DNA from: PALSA-1004 sp046715035 | Lineage (GTDB): Bacteria; Pseudomonadota; Gammaproteobacteria; Burkholderiales; SG8-41 | Direction: 5' to 3' | Assembly: GCA_046715035.1 (NCBI GenBank) | Contig: JBKJZR010000172.1 | Location: 1-22,095, forward strand | Length of the DNA stretch: 22,095 bases | The notes under the pieces: model-generated | Told to the model about the DNA's origin: nothing | The model's input: only the letters and a program-made list of their open reading frames with translations | The model's database searches: none | Translations under genes and position numbers: made by a program | Shown here: piece by piece, positions 14,378 through 21,941 of the stretch | Layout of the letters: each line of letters starts with the position of its first letter | Numbering within the stretch: the first letter of the stretch is position 1

Positions 14378-16261
14378 CTAGCCTGCAGCGGTCGATTTTG
14401 CCGCTGCCGCGCTCGCCGCTGGCGACGGCTTGCCCAGTGCCAGATCGGCGCGCAGCTGGTCGAGGTGATCGCCCTGCTTCTTCAGCGCGATGCGCTGCTC
14501 GTCGAGCTGCTTGAAGCGGCCCTTGACCGATTTTTCATTGCCCTTCAGATTGCGCAGATTGTCCACGCGCTTGAGCATCAGGCCCTGGCGCTCGGTGATC
14601 TGACGCTTGAGCGGCCCCAGTGCGCCGCGCAGCCAGTTCTCGGTATCCTGGCGCGTCAGCTCGAACTGCTGGCGCGCCTCCTCGACCAGCCCGTCGTAGA
14701 ACTTTTTGACCATGAAATCCTTGTAGGTCGCGATGTTGACCGGGTCGTGGCAGAAGCTGCGCGCATTCTCTTCAAGCGCCAGCATGATCTCGAGGTGCCC
14801 CTCGAGTATGAGCGGTGGCGGACTGAGCTTGGCAAGCCCGAAGTTCTCGTGGAACTCCTGGTAGATGCCGTCGACGGATTCCGTCAGCTTCACCGCGTAA
14901 TTGAGGATCTTCTGCACCTGCTCGGTGAAGTACGCGAACAACGCCTGCATGTTCTTCCACAGGCCAGCGGTCGTCCATGCATCCTCGATGAAATGCTTGT
15001 CGTGGCTCATGATGGCCTCGATGCGTTCATCGTGCAGTGCACTCAGCAGCTCCTGGCCGCGCGCAGTCAGGTCGGCGTAGGTCATGTTGAAGACCTCGAC
15101 GCTTTTTTCGTACGTCCTGCGCTCGCCCTCGAGCCGCGCGAGCATGGCCTGGGCGACGCTGCGGTTCTTGCCAGACGCCGCGGTCAAGTCCTGCATCTCC
15201 TTGATCGTGGCGATGAAGCGGGCGGCCACCGCCTGCCGCGCAGACTGTACGAGCGGACCGATTTCGCTGGCCACCATGCGCAGCAGCAGCGTCTGACGCT
15301 CGGGCACGAGTTTGGCTGCGTGCAACGATTCGAGGCGTTCGATAGCATCAGTGTGGGCGCGCGCCTCGGTGTGTGCCATCCTTTCCGCGACGGCAGACTG
15401 GACCGTCATCGCAAACACGTTTGCCGCCGGGATGCCAAGCGTTTGCGCAACGGCGTCGGCGTCGGCGCCGCCGGCCGCCGTGTCAAGGACCACGAATTTG
15501 TGCGCAGGCGCGTGGTGAATATACTGCTTCCAGACATCGTGCGCCGCGGCCGTAAGCTCGCCCTTCAGCACCATCACCAGCGACTGCGCACTCGAAGTCA
15601 TGCGCAGCGCCACTTCCGGCTCGGACGACAACAGCGGCAGGCTCGGCGTGTAAAGTGCAACGAGCCCGCTCTTCAGCATCGGATGGGGGAGGTTAATCAG
15701 GGCGTAGCGCCACGCAGGAATGGCTACCGTTCCCCCGCCGGGTTCCGCGAACTTGACGTTGAGGGCATGAGCTTCGGCGATGTCGACGCTGCGGGGCTCA
15801 CTCAGGCTGCGGATGATCTCGGAGATCGATTCCGGCGATTGGGCATTCAGACGCATGGTGATCCATTCGATCGGCTTGCGGCGCAGCGATGCGATGCTTT
15901 CGTTGCGCTTGCGGGTGTCCATCGGCAGCACGCGCACGAATGGTGCCTCGGACGGGTCGTGAAAGATCTCTGTCGCGCACAGCAGCTCGTTGTCGTGCGC
16001 AGCTGGAAAGAGGCCGCTGGGAAGATCGGAGAACAGCAGTGCGTTGATCAATCCCAGCTTGTCCGCCGCCGATTCGCCGAGAAACGCGAGGCGGATGCGG
16101 TCGTTGCGCAAATCTTCGGTCAGATCGTAAATGCGCAGGGTCTGCTCGATGTCCGCATGGCCATACAGGTCCTGCCACGAGCGGAACTCCTCGATCGCAG
16201 CGACCATTTTCTCGCGCCAATCGGTGAACTGCGCTATGCGTTGCTCGAGCTGGCTCGACAT
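14378..16261 (-). CDS. Dynamin-like pseudo-GTPase (degenerate G motifs; paralogue of the adjacent dynamin-like GTPase)
   Basis: A 627-residue protein collinear with the 653-residue neighbour from its first residues: MSSQLEQRIAQFTDWREKM against MASQLETQVAHYQEWRDQM, and LRIYDL and LRNDR in both. The helical half is well kept: SGKNRSVAQAM at 363-373, AWTTAGLWKNMQ at 428-439, YFTE, FCHDPVN at 503-509 and FYDGLVEEAR. The nucleotide-binding motifs are not. The P-loop reads GESAADKL (62-69; Gly67 to Asp, Thr69 to Leu), G3 reads YTPS (204-207) instead of DTPG, G4 reads DTAA (260-263) instead of NKVD, and G5 reads TVQSA. The frame is intact over its full length, so it is a maintained pseudo-GTPase rather than a pseudogene. 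It starts at ATG 16261 with GGAG a few bases upstream. The C-terminal tail is Ala-rich. Likely role: structural or regulatory subunit of a hetero-oligomer with the active GTPase. Confidence 0.85.
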   Translation of the reverse strand: MSSQLEQRIAQFTDWREKMVAAIEEFRSWQDLYGHADIEQTLRIYDLTEDLRNDRIRLAFLGESAADKLGLINALLFSDLPSGLFPAAHDNELLCATEIFHDPSEAPFVRVLPMDTRKRNESIASLRRKPIEWITMRLNAQSPESISEIIRSLSEPRSVDIAEAHALNVKFAEPGGGTVAIPAWRYALINLPHPMLKSGLVALYTPSLPLLSSEPEVALRMTSSAQSLVMVLKGELTAAAHDVWKQYIHHAPAHKFVVLDTAAGGADADAVAQTLGIPAANVFAMTVQSAVAERMAHTEARAHTDAIERLESLHAAKLVPERQTLLLRMVASEIGPLVQSARQAVAARFIATIKEMQDLTAASGKNRSVAQAMLARLEGERRTYEKSVEVFNMTYADLTARGQELLSALHDERIEAIMSHDKHFIEDAWTTAGLWKNMQALFAYFTEQVQKILNYAVKLTESVDGIYQEFHENFGLAKLSPPPLILEGHLEIMLALEENARSFCHDPVNIATYKDFMVKKFYDGLVEEARQQFELTRQDTENWLRGALGPLKRQITERQGLMLKRVDNLRNLKGNEKSVKGRFKQLDEQRIALKKQGDHLDQLRADLALGKPSPAASAAAAKSTAAG

Positions 16262-16477
16262 GCATGCTCCATGCTGGAGGGGTCCGTTAACCAGCTCAGG
16301 ATTGAGTATTCTCGACCGGACGAGCGTGCGGCGGTTGCTCCGGGCGAGCCTCTCAAAAGATCAACCATTCGATGCAAAAAGTCAATCGCATGCCTTCGAC
16401 ATAGCACGCTGCGGGAGAGAGCAGTGATCCGCATCCGGCCACATCAAGTCACGCGACGACGACAAGCGGTTTATCCT
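16262..16477. other. 216-base gap between yggT and the dynamin-like pair, probable promoter region
   Basis: No coding sequence is supported here. On the minus strand TTGACT (plus-strand 16380-16385) matches the -35 consensus at 5 of 6 positions and lies about 120 bases upstream of the pseudo-GTPase start. No good -10 is seen at 16-18 bp, so the promoter assignment is weak. The gap is the longest within the minus-strand gene series and suggests that the dynamin pair has its own transcript. Confidence 0.3.
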
Positions 16478-17053
16478 CTACAGCGGCCGGCTCACCGCAG
16501 CTTCGAGCCAGGCGAGCGGCAGGATCAGCAAAAGCTGGCAGGCAATCAGTACGAACAACGGCGAAAGGTCGACATTTGCCACCGGCGGCACCCGTTTCTG
16601 GAACGGACGCACGAAGGGCCGCGTAAGGCTGGTCAGCATCGGCGCGAGCGGGCTATACGGGTTGATCCAGCTGAGCAGCGCCTGGAAAATCACTGCTGCC
16701 ATCACGACGTACACGGCGAGCCGTGCGACGTGTATCGCGGCGAGCAACGCCAGTACGGCGAGTGCAGAGCCGACGGCTGCGCCGAACTCATATCCCCGCA
16801 ACTGCCATGTCAGCCAGATCTGCAGGGCTTCGACCAGCCACGCCAGCACGAGCGTCGCCAGATCGAGACCCCACAACCCGGGGATGACCCTGCGCGCAGG
16901 GCGAACCACAAAATCCGTCAGCGCCGCGAGGAAATCGGCAAGCTGGTTGCGCACAGGCGCGCGCAGGACTTGCAGCATGAAGCGCAGCAGCAGGGCGAGC
17001 GTGAACAGTCCGCCGATGGTGGTGATGAGAAATATGAGGGCCTGTGTAATCAC
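16478..17053 (-). CDS. yggT: YggT family integral membrane protein
   Basis: A 191-residue inner-membrane protein with two YGGT repeats, the standard layout in proteobacteria. The first hydrophobic pair is at about 3-30 and 65-85, with LLRFMLQVLRAPVRNQLADFL and TDFVVRPARRVIPG between. The second pair is at about 90-130 and 163-185, with LLSWINPYSPLAPMLTSLTRPFVRPFQKRVPP between. The motif of a loop with Pro/Arg-rich FVxPxR marks the family. Function is poorly known; links to osmotic tolerance and, for the YlmG homologues, to division and membrane organisation are reported. It begins with GTG at 17053, overlapping the proC stop (GTGA), so it is translationally coupled to proC. Confidence 0.92.
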   Translation of the reverse strand: MITQALIFLITTIGGLFTLALLLRFMLQVLRAPVRNQLADFLAALTDFVVRPARRVIPGLWGLDLATLVLAWLVEALQIWLTWQLRGYEFGAAVGSALAVLALLAAIHVARLAVYVVMAAVIFQALLSWINPYSPLAPMLTSLTRPFVRPFQKRVPPVANVDLSPLFVLIACQLLLILPLAWLEAAVSRPL

Positions 17054-17865
17054 GGCTGGATCGTGCCCAGCTCGTCGCCGAGCTCGCGGGAACGCTGTTC
17101 CGCGGCGCGGATGGCCTTGACGATGAGCCGCCCGACCTGATCGGTTTCCATGCTCGCCAACGCGCGTTCCGTGGTGCCCCCCTTGGACGTAACGCTGGCG
17201 CGCAGGGCGCTGACATCTTCCCCGCGACCCGCGAGCTTGACCGCCCCCGCAAATGTCTCGAACGCCAGGCGTCGCGCGTCGGCAGCGGAAAATCCCATGT
17301 CGAGCCCCGCTTGCTGCAATGCTTCCATGAAATAGAACACGTACGCCGGGCCGCTGCCGGATAGGGCAGTCACTGCGTCGAGCTGCTCTTCACGATCCAC
17401 CCAGAGCGTCGTTCCGACCGCGTCGAGTATCGCCGCGGCGCGGCTTTTGTCCTCGGTACTCAAGGCGGGGGCCGCGTACAGCGCCGCGCAGCCTGCACCG
17501 ACGAGGGCCGGCGTGTTGGGCATCGCGCGGACGATCCTGCGATGGCCTCCGAGCCAGCGCGCGAGGTCGGCCATGCGTATACCGGCGGCGATGCTGACGA
17601 CCAGTTGCTGTGCGAGCAAAGGCCGCAAGCTGGTCGCGACCGCATGCATCTGCTGTGGTTTGACCGCCAGAACGACGCAGTCGCTTTTCAGCGATTCTGC
17701 GCAGAGCGCAGCGAATGCTGCGATGCCATATTGCTCGGTCAGCCGCTGCCGGGCGGCGGCGGCGATCTCGACGACTCTGACCGATGCAGCAGGGTAGCCT
17801 GTATTCAGCAAGCCGCCGATGATGGCGCCCGCCATATTGCCGCCGCCAATAAAGGTGATTTTCAT
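17050..17865 (-). CDS. proC: Pyrroline-5-carboxylate reductase
   Basis: A 271-residue enzyme that reduces 1-pyrroline-5-carboxylate to proline with NAD(P)H, the last step of proline synthesis. The N-terminal Rossmann motif is ITFIGGGNMAGAIIGGL. VVLAVKPQQM, RAMPNTPALVGAGCAAL, the substrate-binding SGSGPAYVFYFMEAL and the C-terminal VTSKGGTTERAL are typical of ProC. ATG 17865 is chosen because the protein then begins MKITFIGGGNM, as in homologues; an in-frame ATG at 17877 would add four residues. It sits between yggS and yggT, a conserved order. Confidence 0.95.
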   Translation of the reverse strand: MKITFIGGGNMAGAIIGGLLNTGYPAASVRVVEIAAAARQRLTEQYGIAAFAALCAESLKSDCVVLAVKPQQMHAVATSLRPLLAQQLVVSIAAGIRMADLARWLGGHRRIVRAMPNTPALVGAGCAALYAAPALSTEDKSRAAAILDAVGTTLWVDREEQLDAVTALSGSGPAYVFYFMEALQQAGLDMGFSAADARRLAFETFAGAVKLAGRGEDVSALRASVTSKGGTTERALASMETDQVGRLIVKAIRAAEQRSRELGDELGTIQP

Positions 17866-17946
17866 AGACCGATACATCGCGTGCCCGCTGCCGCGGCCGA
17901 TGGAGTTGAGCGCGTCACCACCTGTGCGTCTCCTGCGTTGGCTACG

Positions 17947-18726
17947 TTACAATCCGGGGCGCGGCCGGGGGCCGAATATGGCCGTTCCTACGCGGACCAG
18001 CGTGGCGCCTTCGGCAATCGCTGTTTCGAGGTCGTCCGACATCCCCATCGAGAGCGTGTCCAGCGCGATGCCCGCATGGACGATTTCTGCCTTGAGATTA
18101 CGCAGTTCGGCGAAATAGGCACGCTGCCGGATCTCGCTGCCGCCCGCTGGTGGAATCGCCATCAGCCCGCGCAGCGTTAGGCGCGGTAGCGCGCACACGG
18201 CGCGTGCCAGCACCAGAGCGTCGGCCGCGGCGACGCCGCGCTTGGTGCTCTCGCCGCCGATATTGACCTGCAGGCAGACCTGCAGGGGTGGCAGCTGCGG
18301 CGCACGCGCTGCCGACAGGCGCTCTGCAATCTTCAGACTGTCGATGCTGTGCACCCAGGCGAAGTTGGCGGCGATGTGCCGCGTCTTGTTGCTCTGTATC
18401 GGACCGATGAAGTGCCACTCCAGAGGGCCGAGCAGAGGCCCCTGCGGGGATACGACGTCGGCGCCGTGGCGCGCAACGCTCATTGGATGATCCTCGGAAC
18501 CGGGGGTGGGCGCGCGCGCGAAGCCGTGGATCTTGTCGAGCGCTTCCTGAACGTAACTTTCGCCGAAGGCGTGTTGTCCGTGGGCTTGTGCGGCGGCCAC
18601 CGCGCTGGCGTCGAATCCCTTGCTGACCGCGATCAAGCCGATGTCATGCACAGGCCGCGCGCTCGCCGCCGCGGCACATGCGACGCGCTGCCTGACGGCT
18701 TGCAAGTTCGCGCCGATTATGGCCAT
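17947..18726 (-). CDS. yggS: YggS/PROSC family PLP-binding homeostasis protein, with an unusual internal insertion
   Basis: A 259-residue fold-type III alanine-racemase-like protein that binds pyridoxal 5'-phosphate and maintains PLP and amino-acid homeostasis; it is not a conventional enzyme. The PLP lysine is Lys36 in LIAVSKGF. FGESYVQEALDKI, LEWHFIGPIQSNKTRHI, VCLQVNIGGESTKRGV, RGLMAIPP, SMGMSDDLETAI and VRVGTAIFGPR are all diagnostic. The family is usually about 230 residues. The excess is an extra stretch of about 30 residues, around 70-100, between EALDKI and LEWHF, rich in Pro/Gly/Ser. ATG 18726 gives MAIIGANLQAVRQRV, the normal N-terminus; the frame stays open to an ATG at 18765. It is divergent from pilT and upstream of proC. 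Confidence 0.93.
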   Translation of the reverse strand: MAIIGANLQAVRQRVACAAAASARPVHDIGLIAVSKGFDASAVAAAQAHGQHAFGESYVQEALDKIHGFARAPTPGSEDHPMSVARHGADVVSPQGPLLGPLEWHFIGPIQSNKTRHIAANFAWVHSIDSLKIAERLSAARAPQLPPLQVCLQVNIGGESTKRGVAAADALVLARAVCALPRLTLRGLMAIPPAGGSEIRQRAYFAELRNLKAEIVHAGIALDTLSMGMSDDLETAIAEGATLVRVGTAIFGPRPRPGL

Positions 18727-18741
18727 AATTTCTTGGAAATT
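18727..18741. promoter_or_regulatory. Inverted repeat in the yggS/pilT divergent region
   Basis: AATTTC-TTG-GAAATT is a perfect 6-bp inverted repeat with a 3-base spacer that abuts the yggS start codon. In yggS mRNA it would form a small hairpin over the ribosome-binding region; as DNA it could be a protein site in the divergent 93-base promoter region. No partner protein is implied. Confidence 0.35.
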
Positions 18742-18819
18742 GAGGGATTTAATGTTGGTTTCCACGCGCCAACGGATCCCTTTCGCCGCTCACCCGCCTA
18801 CCGGACCGAGGAAATTATA

Positions 18820-19860
18820 ATGGACATCGCCGAACTGCTCGCATTTGTCGTCAAGAACAAGGCGTCCGATCTGCACCTCTCTTCGGGTCTTCCGCCGATG
18901 ATCCGCGTGCACGGGGACGTGCGGCGCATCAACCTGCCGGCGATGGAGCACAAGGATGTCCACGGCATGGTGTACGACATCATGAACGACGGGCAGCGCA
19001 AATTCTACGAAGAGAACCTCGAGTGCGACTTTTCCTTCGCCATTCCCAACCTGGCGCGTTTTCGCGTGAATGCATTCGTGCAGCAGCGCGGTGCCGCCGC
19101 CGTCATGCGCACGATCCCTTCCAAGATACTGTCGCTGGAGGATCTGAAGGCGCCCAAGATATTCAAGGACATCGCCGATCAGCCGCGCGGCATGGTGCTG
19201 GTGACCGGGCCCACGGGATCGGGCAAATCGACGACCCTGGCCGCGATGGTCAATCACAAGAATGAAGAGGAGTACGGCCACATACTCACCGTCGAGGATC
19301 CGATCGAGTTCGTTCATGAATCGAAGAAATGCCTGATTAATCAACGCGAAATCGGGCCGCACACGCTGTCGTTCGCCAACGCCCTACGCTCCGCGCTGCG
19401 CGAGGACCCGGACGTGATCCTGGTCGGCGAGATGCGCGATCTCGAGACGATCCGCCTGGCGATGACGGCGGCCGAAACCGGCCACCTGGTGTTCGGCACG
19501 CTGCACACGAGCTCGGCCGCAAAGACCATCGACCGCATCATCGACGTGTTTCCCGCTGAGGAAAAGGAGATGGTAAGGGCAATGCTGTCCGAATCCCTGC
19601 GGGCGGTGATCTCGCAAACGCTGATGAAGACCAAGGACGGCATGGGCCGTATTGCGGCGCACGAAATCATGATCGGCACGCCCGCGATTCGCAATCTGAT
19701 ACGCGAAGCCAAAGTCGCGCAGATGTATTCGGCCATCCAGACCGGCCAGTCTTTCGGCATGCAGACGCTGGACCAGAACCTGCAGGAACTGGTGAAGCGT
19801 AACGTGGTCGCGGTCGACGAGGCGCGCGGCAAAGCGGCCAACAAGGACAATTTCAGGTAG
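18820..19860 (+). CDS. pilT: Type IV pilus retraction ATPase PilT
   Basis: A 346-residue hexameric secretion-superfamily ATPase that depolymerises type IV pili for twitching motility, DNA uptake and surface sensing. It acts at the cytoplasmic face of the inner membrane. The N-terminal ASDLHLSSGLPPMIRVHGDV is canonical. Walker A GPTGSGKST is at 130-138, the Asp box runs through ILTVEDPIEFVHE, Walker B DVILVGEMRD is at 198-207 and the His box is GTLHTSSAAKTIDR. AIRNLIRE, the C-terminal motif needed for retraction in PilT, is present. ATG 18820 is chosen, with GAGGAAA at 18808-18814; the long upstream open frame is antisense to yggS and not coding. It is followed by pilU and divergent from yggS, a common arrangement. 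Confidence 0.97.
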   Translation: MDIAELLAFVVKNKASDLHLSSGLPPMIRVHGDVRRINLPAMEHKDVHGMVYDIMNDGQRKFYEENLECDFSFAIPNLARFRVNAFVQQRGAAAVMRTIPSKILSLEDLKAPKIFKDIADQPRGMVLVTGPTGSGKSTTLAAMVNHKNEEEYGHILTVEDPIEFVHESKKCLINQREIGPHTLSFANALRSALREDPDVILVGEMRDLETIRLAMTAAETGHLVFGTLHTSSAAKTIDRIIDVFPAEEKEMVRAMLSESLRAVISQTLMKTKDGMGRIAAHEIMIGTPAIRNLIREAKVAQMYSAIQTGQSFGMQTLDQNLQELVKRNVVAVDEARGKAANKDNFR

Positions 19861-19918
19861 TACCTGAGCGAACCGGTTAGACTATCCGTCGCGTCACAGA
19901 CAGGGGTGGAGGGCAGTC

Positions 19919-21055
19919 ATGGATCGAGACCAGGCAGTAACATTCATGCACAACCTGCTGCGCGCCATGCTCAGCAAGAAGGCGTCGGACCTGTTCATCA
20001 CCGCGGGTTTCCCGCCCGCGTTCAAGGTCGACGGCAAGATGACGCCGGTTTCGAACCAGACGCTCACGCCCCAGCATACCGCCGATCTGGCGCGCGCCAT
20101 GATGAACGACAAGCAGGCGGCGGAATTCGAGGCGACCAAGGAATGCAATTTCGCGATCAACCCCGCCGGCATCGGCCGTTTCCGCGTCAGTGCGTTTGTC
20201 CAGCAGGCGCGGGTGGGGATGGTGATGCGTACGATCACCACCAATATACCGAAGTTCGACGAGCTCAAGCTGCCGCCGGTGCTGAAAGACGTCGTCATGA
20301 GCAAGCGCGGGCTCGTAATCTTCGTGGGCGGCACCGGCTCCGGGAAATCGACTTCGCTGGCGGCGATGATCGGGCACCGCAATGAAAACAGCTACGGCCA
20401 TATCATCACGATCGAGGACCCCGTCGAGTACGTGCACGAGCACAAAAACTGCCTGATCACCCAGCGCGAAGTCGGCGTGGACACCGATTCATGGCACTCG
20501 GCGCTCAAGAATACATTGCGACAGGCGCCCGACGTGATCCTTATCGGCGAGATCCGCGACCGCGAAACGATGGACCACGCCATCGCCTTCGCCGAAACGG
20601 GCCATCTGGCGATGGGCACCTTGCATGCCAACAGCGCGAACCAGGCACTCGACCGTATCATCAACTTCTTCCCTGAAGAGCGCAAAGCGCAGCTGCTGAT
20701 GGATCTTTCGCTCAACCTGCGCTCCTTCGTGGCGCAGCGCCTCATCCCCAAAAAGGACGGCAAGGGACGGGTTGCAGCCGTGGAAGTCTTGCTCAACTCG
20801 CCGTTGATCTCCGACTTGATCTTCAAAGGTGATGTGCACGAAATCAAGGCGATCATGGCGCGCTCGCGCGAGCTCGGCATGCAAACGTTCGATCAGCACC
20901 TGTTCGAGCTCTACGAGGGGGGAGAAATCAGCTACGAAGACGCCTTGCGCAACGCGGATTCGGTCAACGAGCTGCGGCTCAATATCAAGCTGAACGGCAA
21001 GGAATCGAAAGACAAGGACGTGATGTCCGGGATCGAGCACCTCAACATCGTGTGA
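19919..21055 (+). CDS. pilU: PilT-dependent accessory retraction ATPase PilU
   Basis: A 378-residue PilT paralogue that supports pilus retraction together with PilT. ASDLFITAGFPPAFKVDGKM at the N-terminus, Walker A GGTGSGKST at 137-145, IITIEDPVEYVHEHKNC, Walker B DVILIGEIRD and the His-box GTLHANSANQALDR are as expected. The C-terminal extension (about 345-378, ending MSGIEHLNIV) is longer than in PilT, as is typical for PilU. A strong GGAGGG at 19908-19913 lies five bases before ATG 19919. It begins 58 bases after pilT, in one operon, and transcription should end at the terminator 73-101 bases beyond the stop. Confidence 0.96.
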   Translation: MDRDQAVTFMHNLLRAMLSKKASDLFITAGFPPAFKVDGKMTPVSNQTLTPQHTADLARAMMNDKQAAEFEATKECNFAINPAGIGRFRVSAFVQQARVGMVMRTITTNIPKFDELKLPPVLKDVVMSKRGLVIFVGGTGSGKSTSLAAMIGHRNENSYGHIITIEDPVEYVHEHKNCLITQREVGVDTDSWHSALKNTLRQAPDVILIGEIRDRETMDHAIAFAETGHLAMGTLHANSANQALDRIINFFPEERKAQLLMDLSLNLRSFVAQRLIPKKDGKGRVAAVEVLLNSPLISDLIFKGDVHEIKAIMARSRELGMQTFDQHLFELYEGGEISYEDALRNADSVNELRLNIKLNGKESKDKDVMSGIEHLNIV

Positions 21056-21127
21056 TTCGCCCGGCCTTTCCGGTCGCGATCCACTTCCAGGGCCGGCGGT
21101 AAGCTCCGCTCAACGCGCGAGCAACGG

Positions 21128-21156
21128 ACGCTGGCGTATGCAAGCCGGCGTTTTTT
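21128..21156 (+). terminator. Intrinsic terminator of the pilT-pilU operon
   Basis: ACGCTGGC (21128-21135) and GCCGGCGT (21144-21151) form an 8-bp stem containing one G-T pair, with an 8-base loop. The run of six T at 21151-21156 follows directly. Stem, loop and T-tract fit a Rho-independent terminator for the plus strand. The first base after the T-tract is the GTG that opens the next frame. Confidence 0.8.
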
Positions 21157-21903
21157 GTGCCCATTCCCTTCGATCCGCACACCTTCGCAGTCGCCGCGGC
21201 GGTGGTCGCCGGCGCATATGTGATCTTCGGCATTTCGGCTTTCGGCGCCGCGCTTTTTGCCGTGCCCGCGCTGTCGTATCTGTACAGCCTTGAATTCGTG
21301 CTGCCGGTGTGCGTGTTGCTCGACGTGGCAGCGGCGCTCGCGCTGGGCACGCGCTTTTCACGCGAGGCGGACAAATCAGAGCTGAAATGGATGGCGCCCG
21401 CCTCGCTGGTCGGCGCAGTGCTCGGGGTTACGCTGCTGGTGAGTCTGCCGCAGCGCGCGACGCTCACCGTGCTCGGCCTGTTCCTCGTCGCCTACGGGAT
21501 TTATGCGCTGCGGCGGGGAGACGCCCCTGCATCGGCAGGCCGCGCCTGGGCACCGGTCGCCGGATTCACCGGGGGGCTCATGGGTACGCTGTTCGGCATC
21601 GGCGCACCCCCGTATGCAATCTATCTGACGCGCAGGATGCGCGATAAAATTGCCCTGCGGGCGACGCTTTCCAACATGGTCCTGCTCTCCACCTCGATTC
21701 GCGCTCTGGTGTTCACGGTGGGCGGTCTGATGCTTGCCGATCGCCTGCTGATGTTCGCGCTGCTCGCGCCATTCGCGCTGCTGGGGCTGTGGACAGGCAA
21801 CCGGATACATGGCCGGATTTCGCGCGCGCAGGCGATGCGCTTCATCAGCGTCCTGTTGCTTCTGATCGGTGTCTCGGTGCTGCTGCGCGCTGGCCGTGGC
21901 TAG
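21157..21903 (+). CDS. TauE/SafE family sulfite exporter-like permease
   Basis: About 248 residues, almost entirely hydrophobic, with seven to eight probable membrane helices in two halves. The first half has AGAYVIFGISAFGAALFAVPAL (residues about 19-40) and VLPVCVLLDVAAALALG. After a polar loop around 120-130, the second half has FTGGLMGTLFGIGAPPYAIYL, the repeated Gly/Pro-rich helix signature of TauE/SafE anion exporters. Members export organosulfur compounds or sulfite; the substrate here is unknown. The frame opens with GTG at 21157 immediately after the upstream terminator and has no Shine-Dalgarno. The transcript could be leaderless, or translation could begin later, for example at GTG 21202, although that would trim the first helix. 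The assigned start is therefore uncertain. Confidence 0.78.
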   Translation: MPIPFDPHTFAVAAAVVAGAYVIFGISAFGAALFAVPALSYLYSLEFVLPVCVLLDVAAALALGTRFSREADKSELKWMAPASLVGAVLGVTLLVSLPQRATLTVLGLFLVAYGIYALRRGDAPASAGRAWAPVAGFTGGLMGTLFGIGAPPYAIYLTRRMRDKIALRATLSNMVLLSTSIRALVFTVGGLMLADRLLMFALLAPFALLGLWTGNRIHGRISRAQAMRFISVLLLLIGVSVLLRAGRG

Positions 21904-21941
21904 GCCGCGAAAAGGTTCAGCGGATATTTTGCCGCAGCCCG

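Noticed and set aside
14378..16261. Calling the upstream dynamin-like gene a pseudogene
   Set aside because: No frameshift or internal stop, full length retained, and the stalk blocks are strongly conserved; decay is limited to nucleotide-binding motifs.
14465..17140. Very long plus-strand open frame (about 890 codons) antisense to the pseudo-GTPase and yggT
   Set aside because: It is complementary to well-supported genes, its composition is rich in Arg, Gln and His as expected from the reverse of GC-rich codons, and it has no recognisable domain.
18349..18819. Upstream extension of pilT to a start inside yggS
   Set aside because: The extension is antisense to conserved yggS sequence. ATG 18820 has a good ribosome-binding site and gives the canonical PilT N-terminus.
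18816..18821. TATAAT just before pilT as a promoter
   Set aside because: It overlaps the ATG start codon, so it cannot place a useful transcription start for pilT; likely chance.
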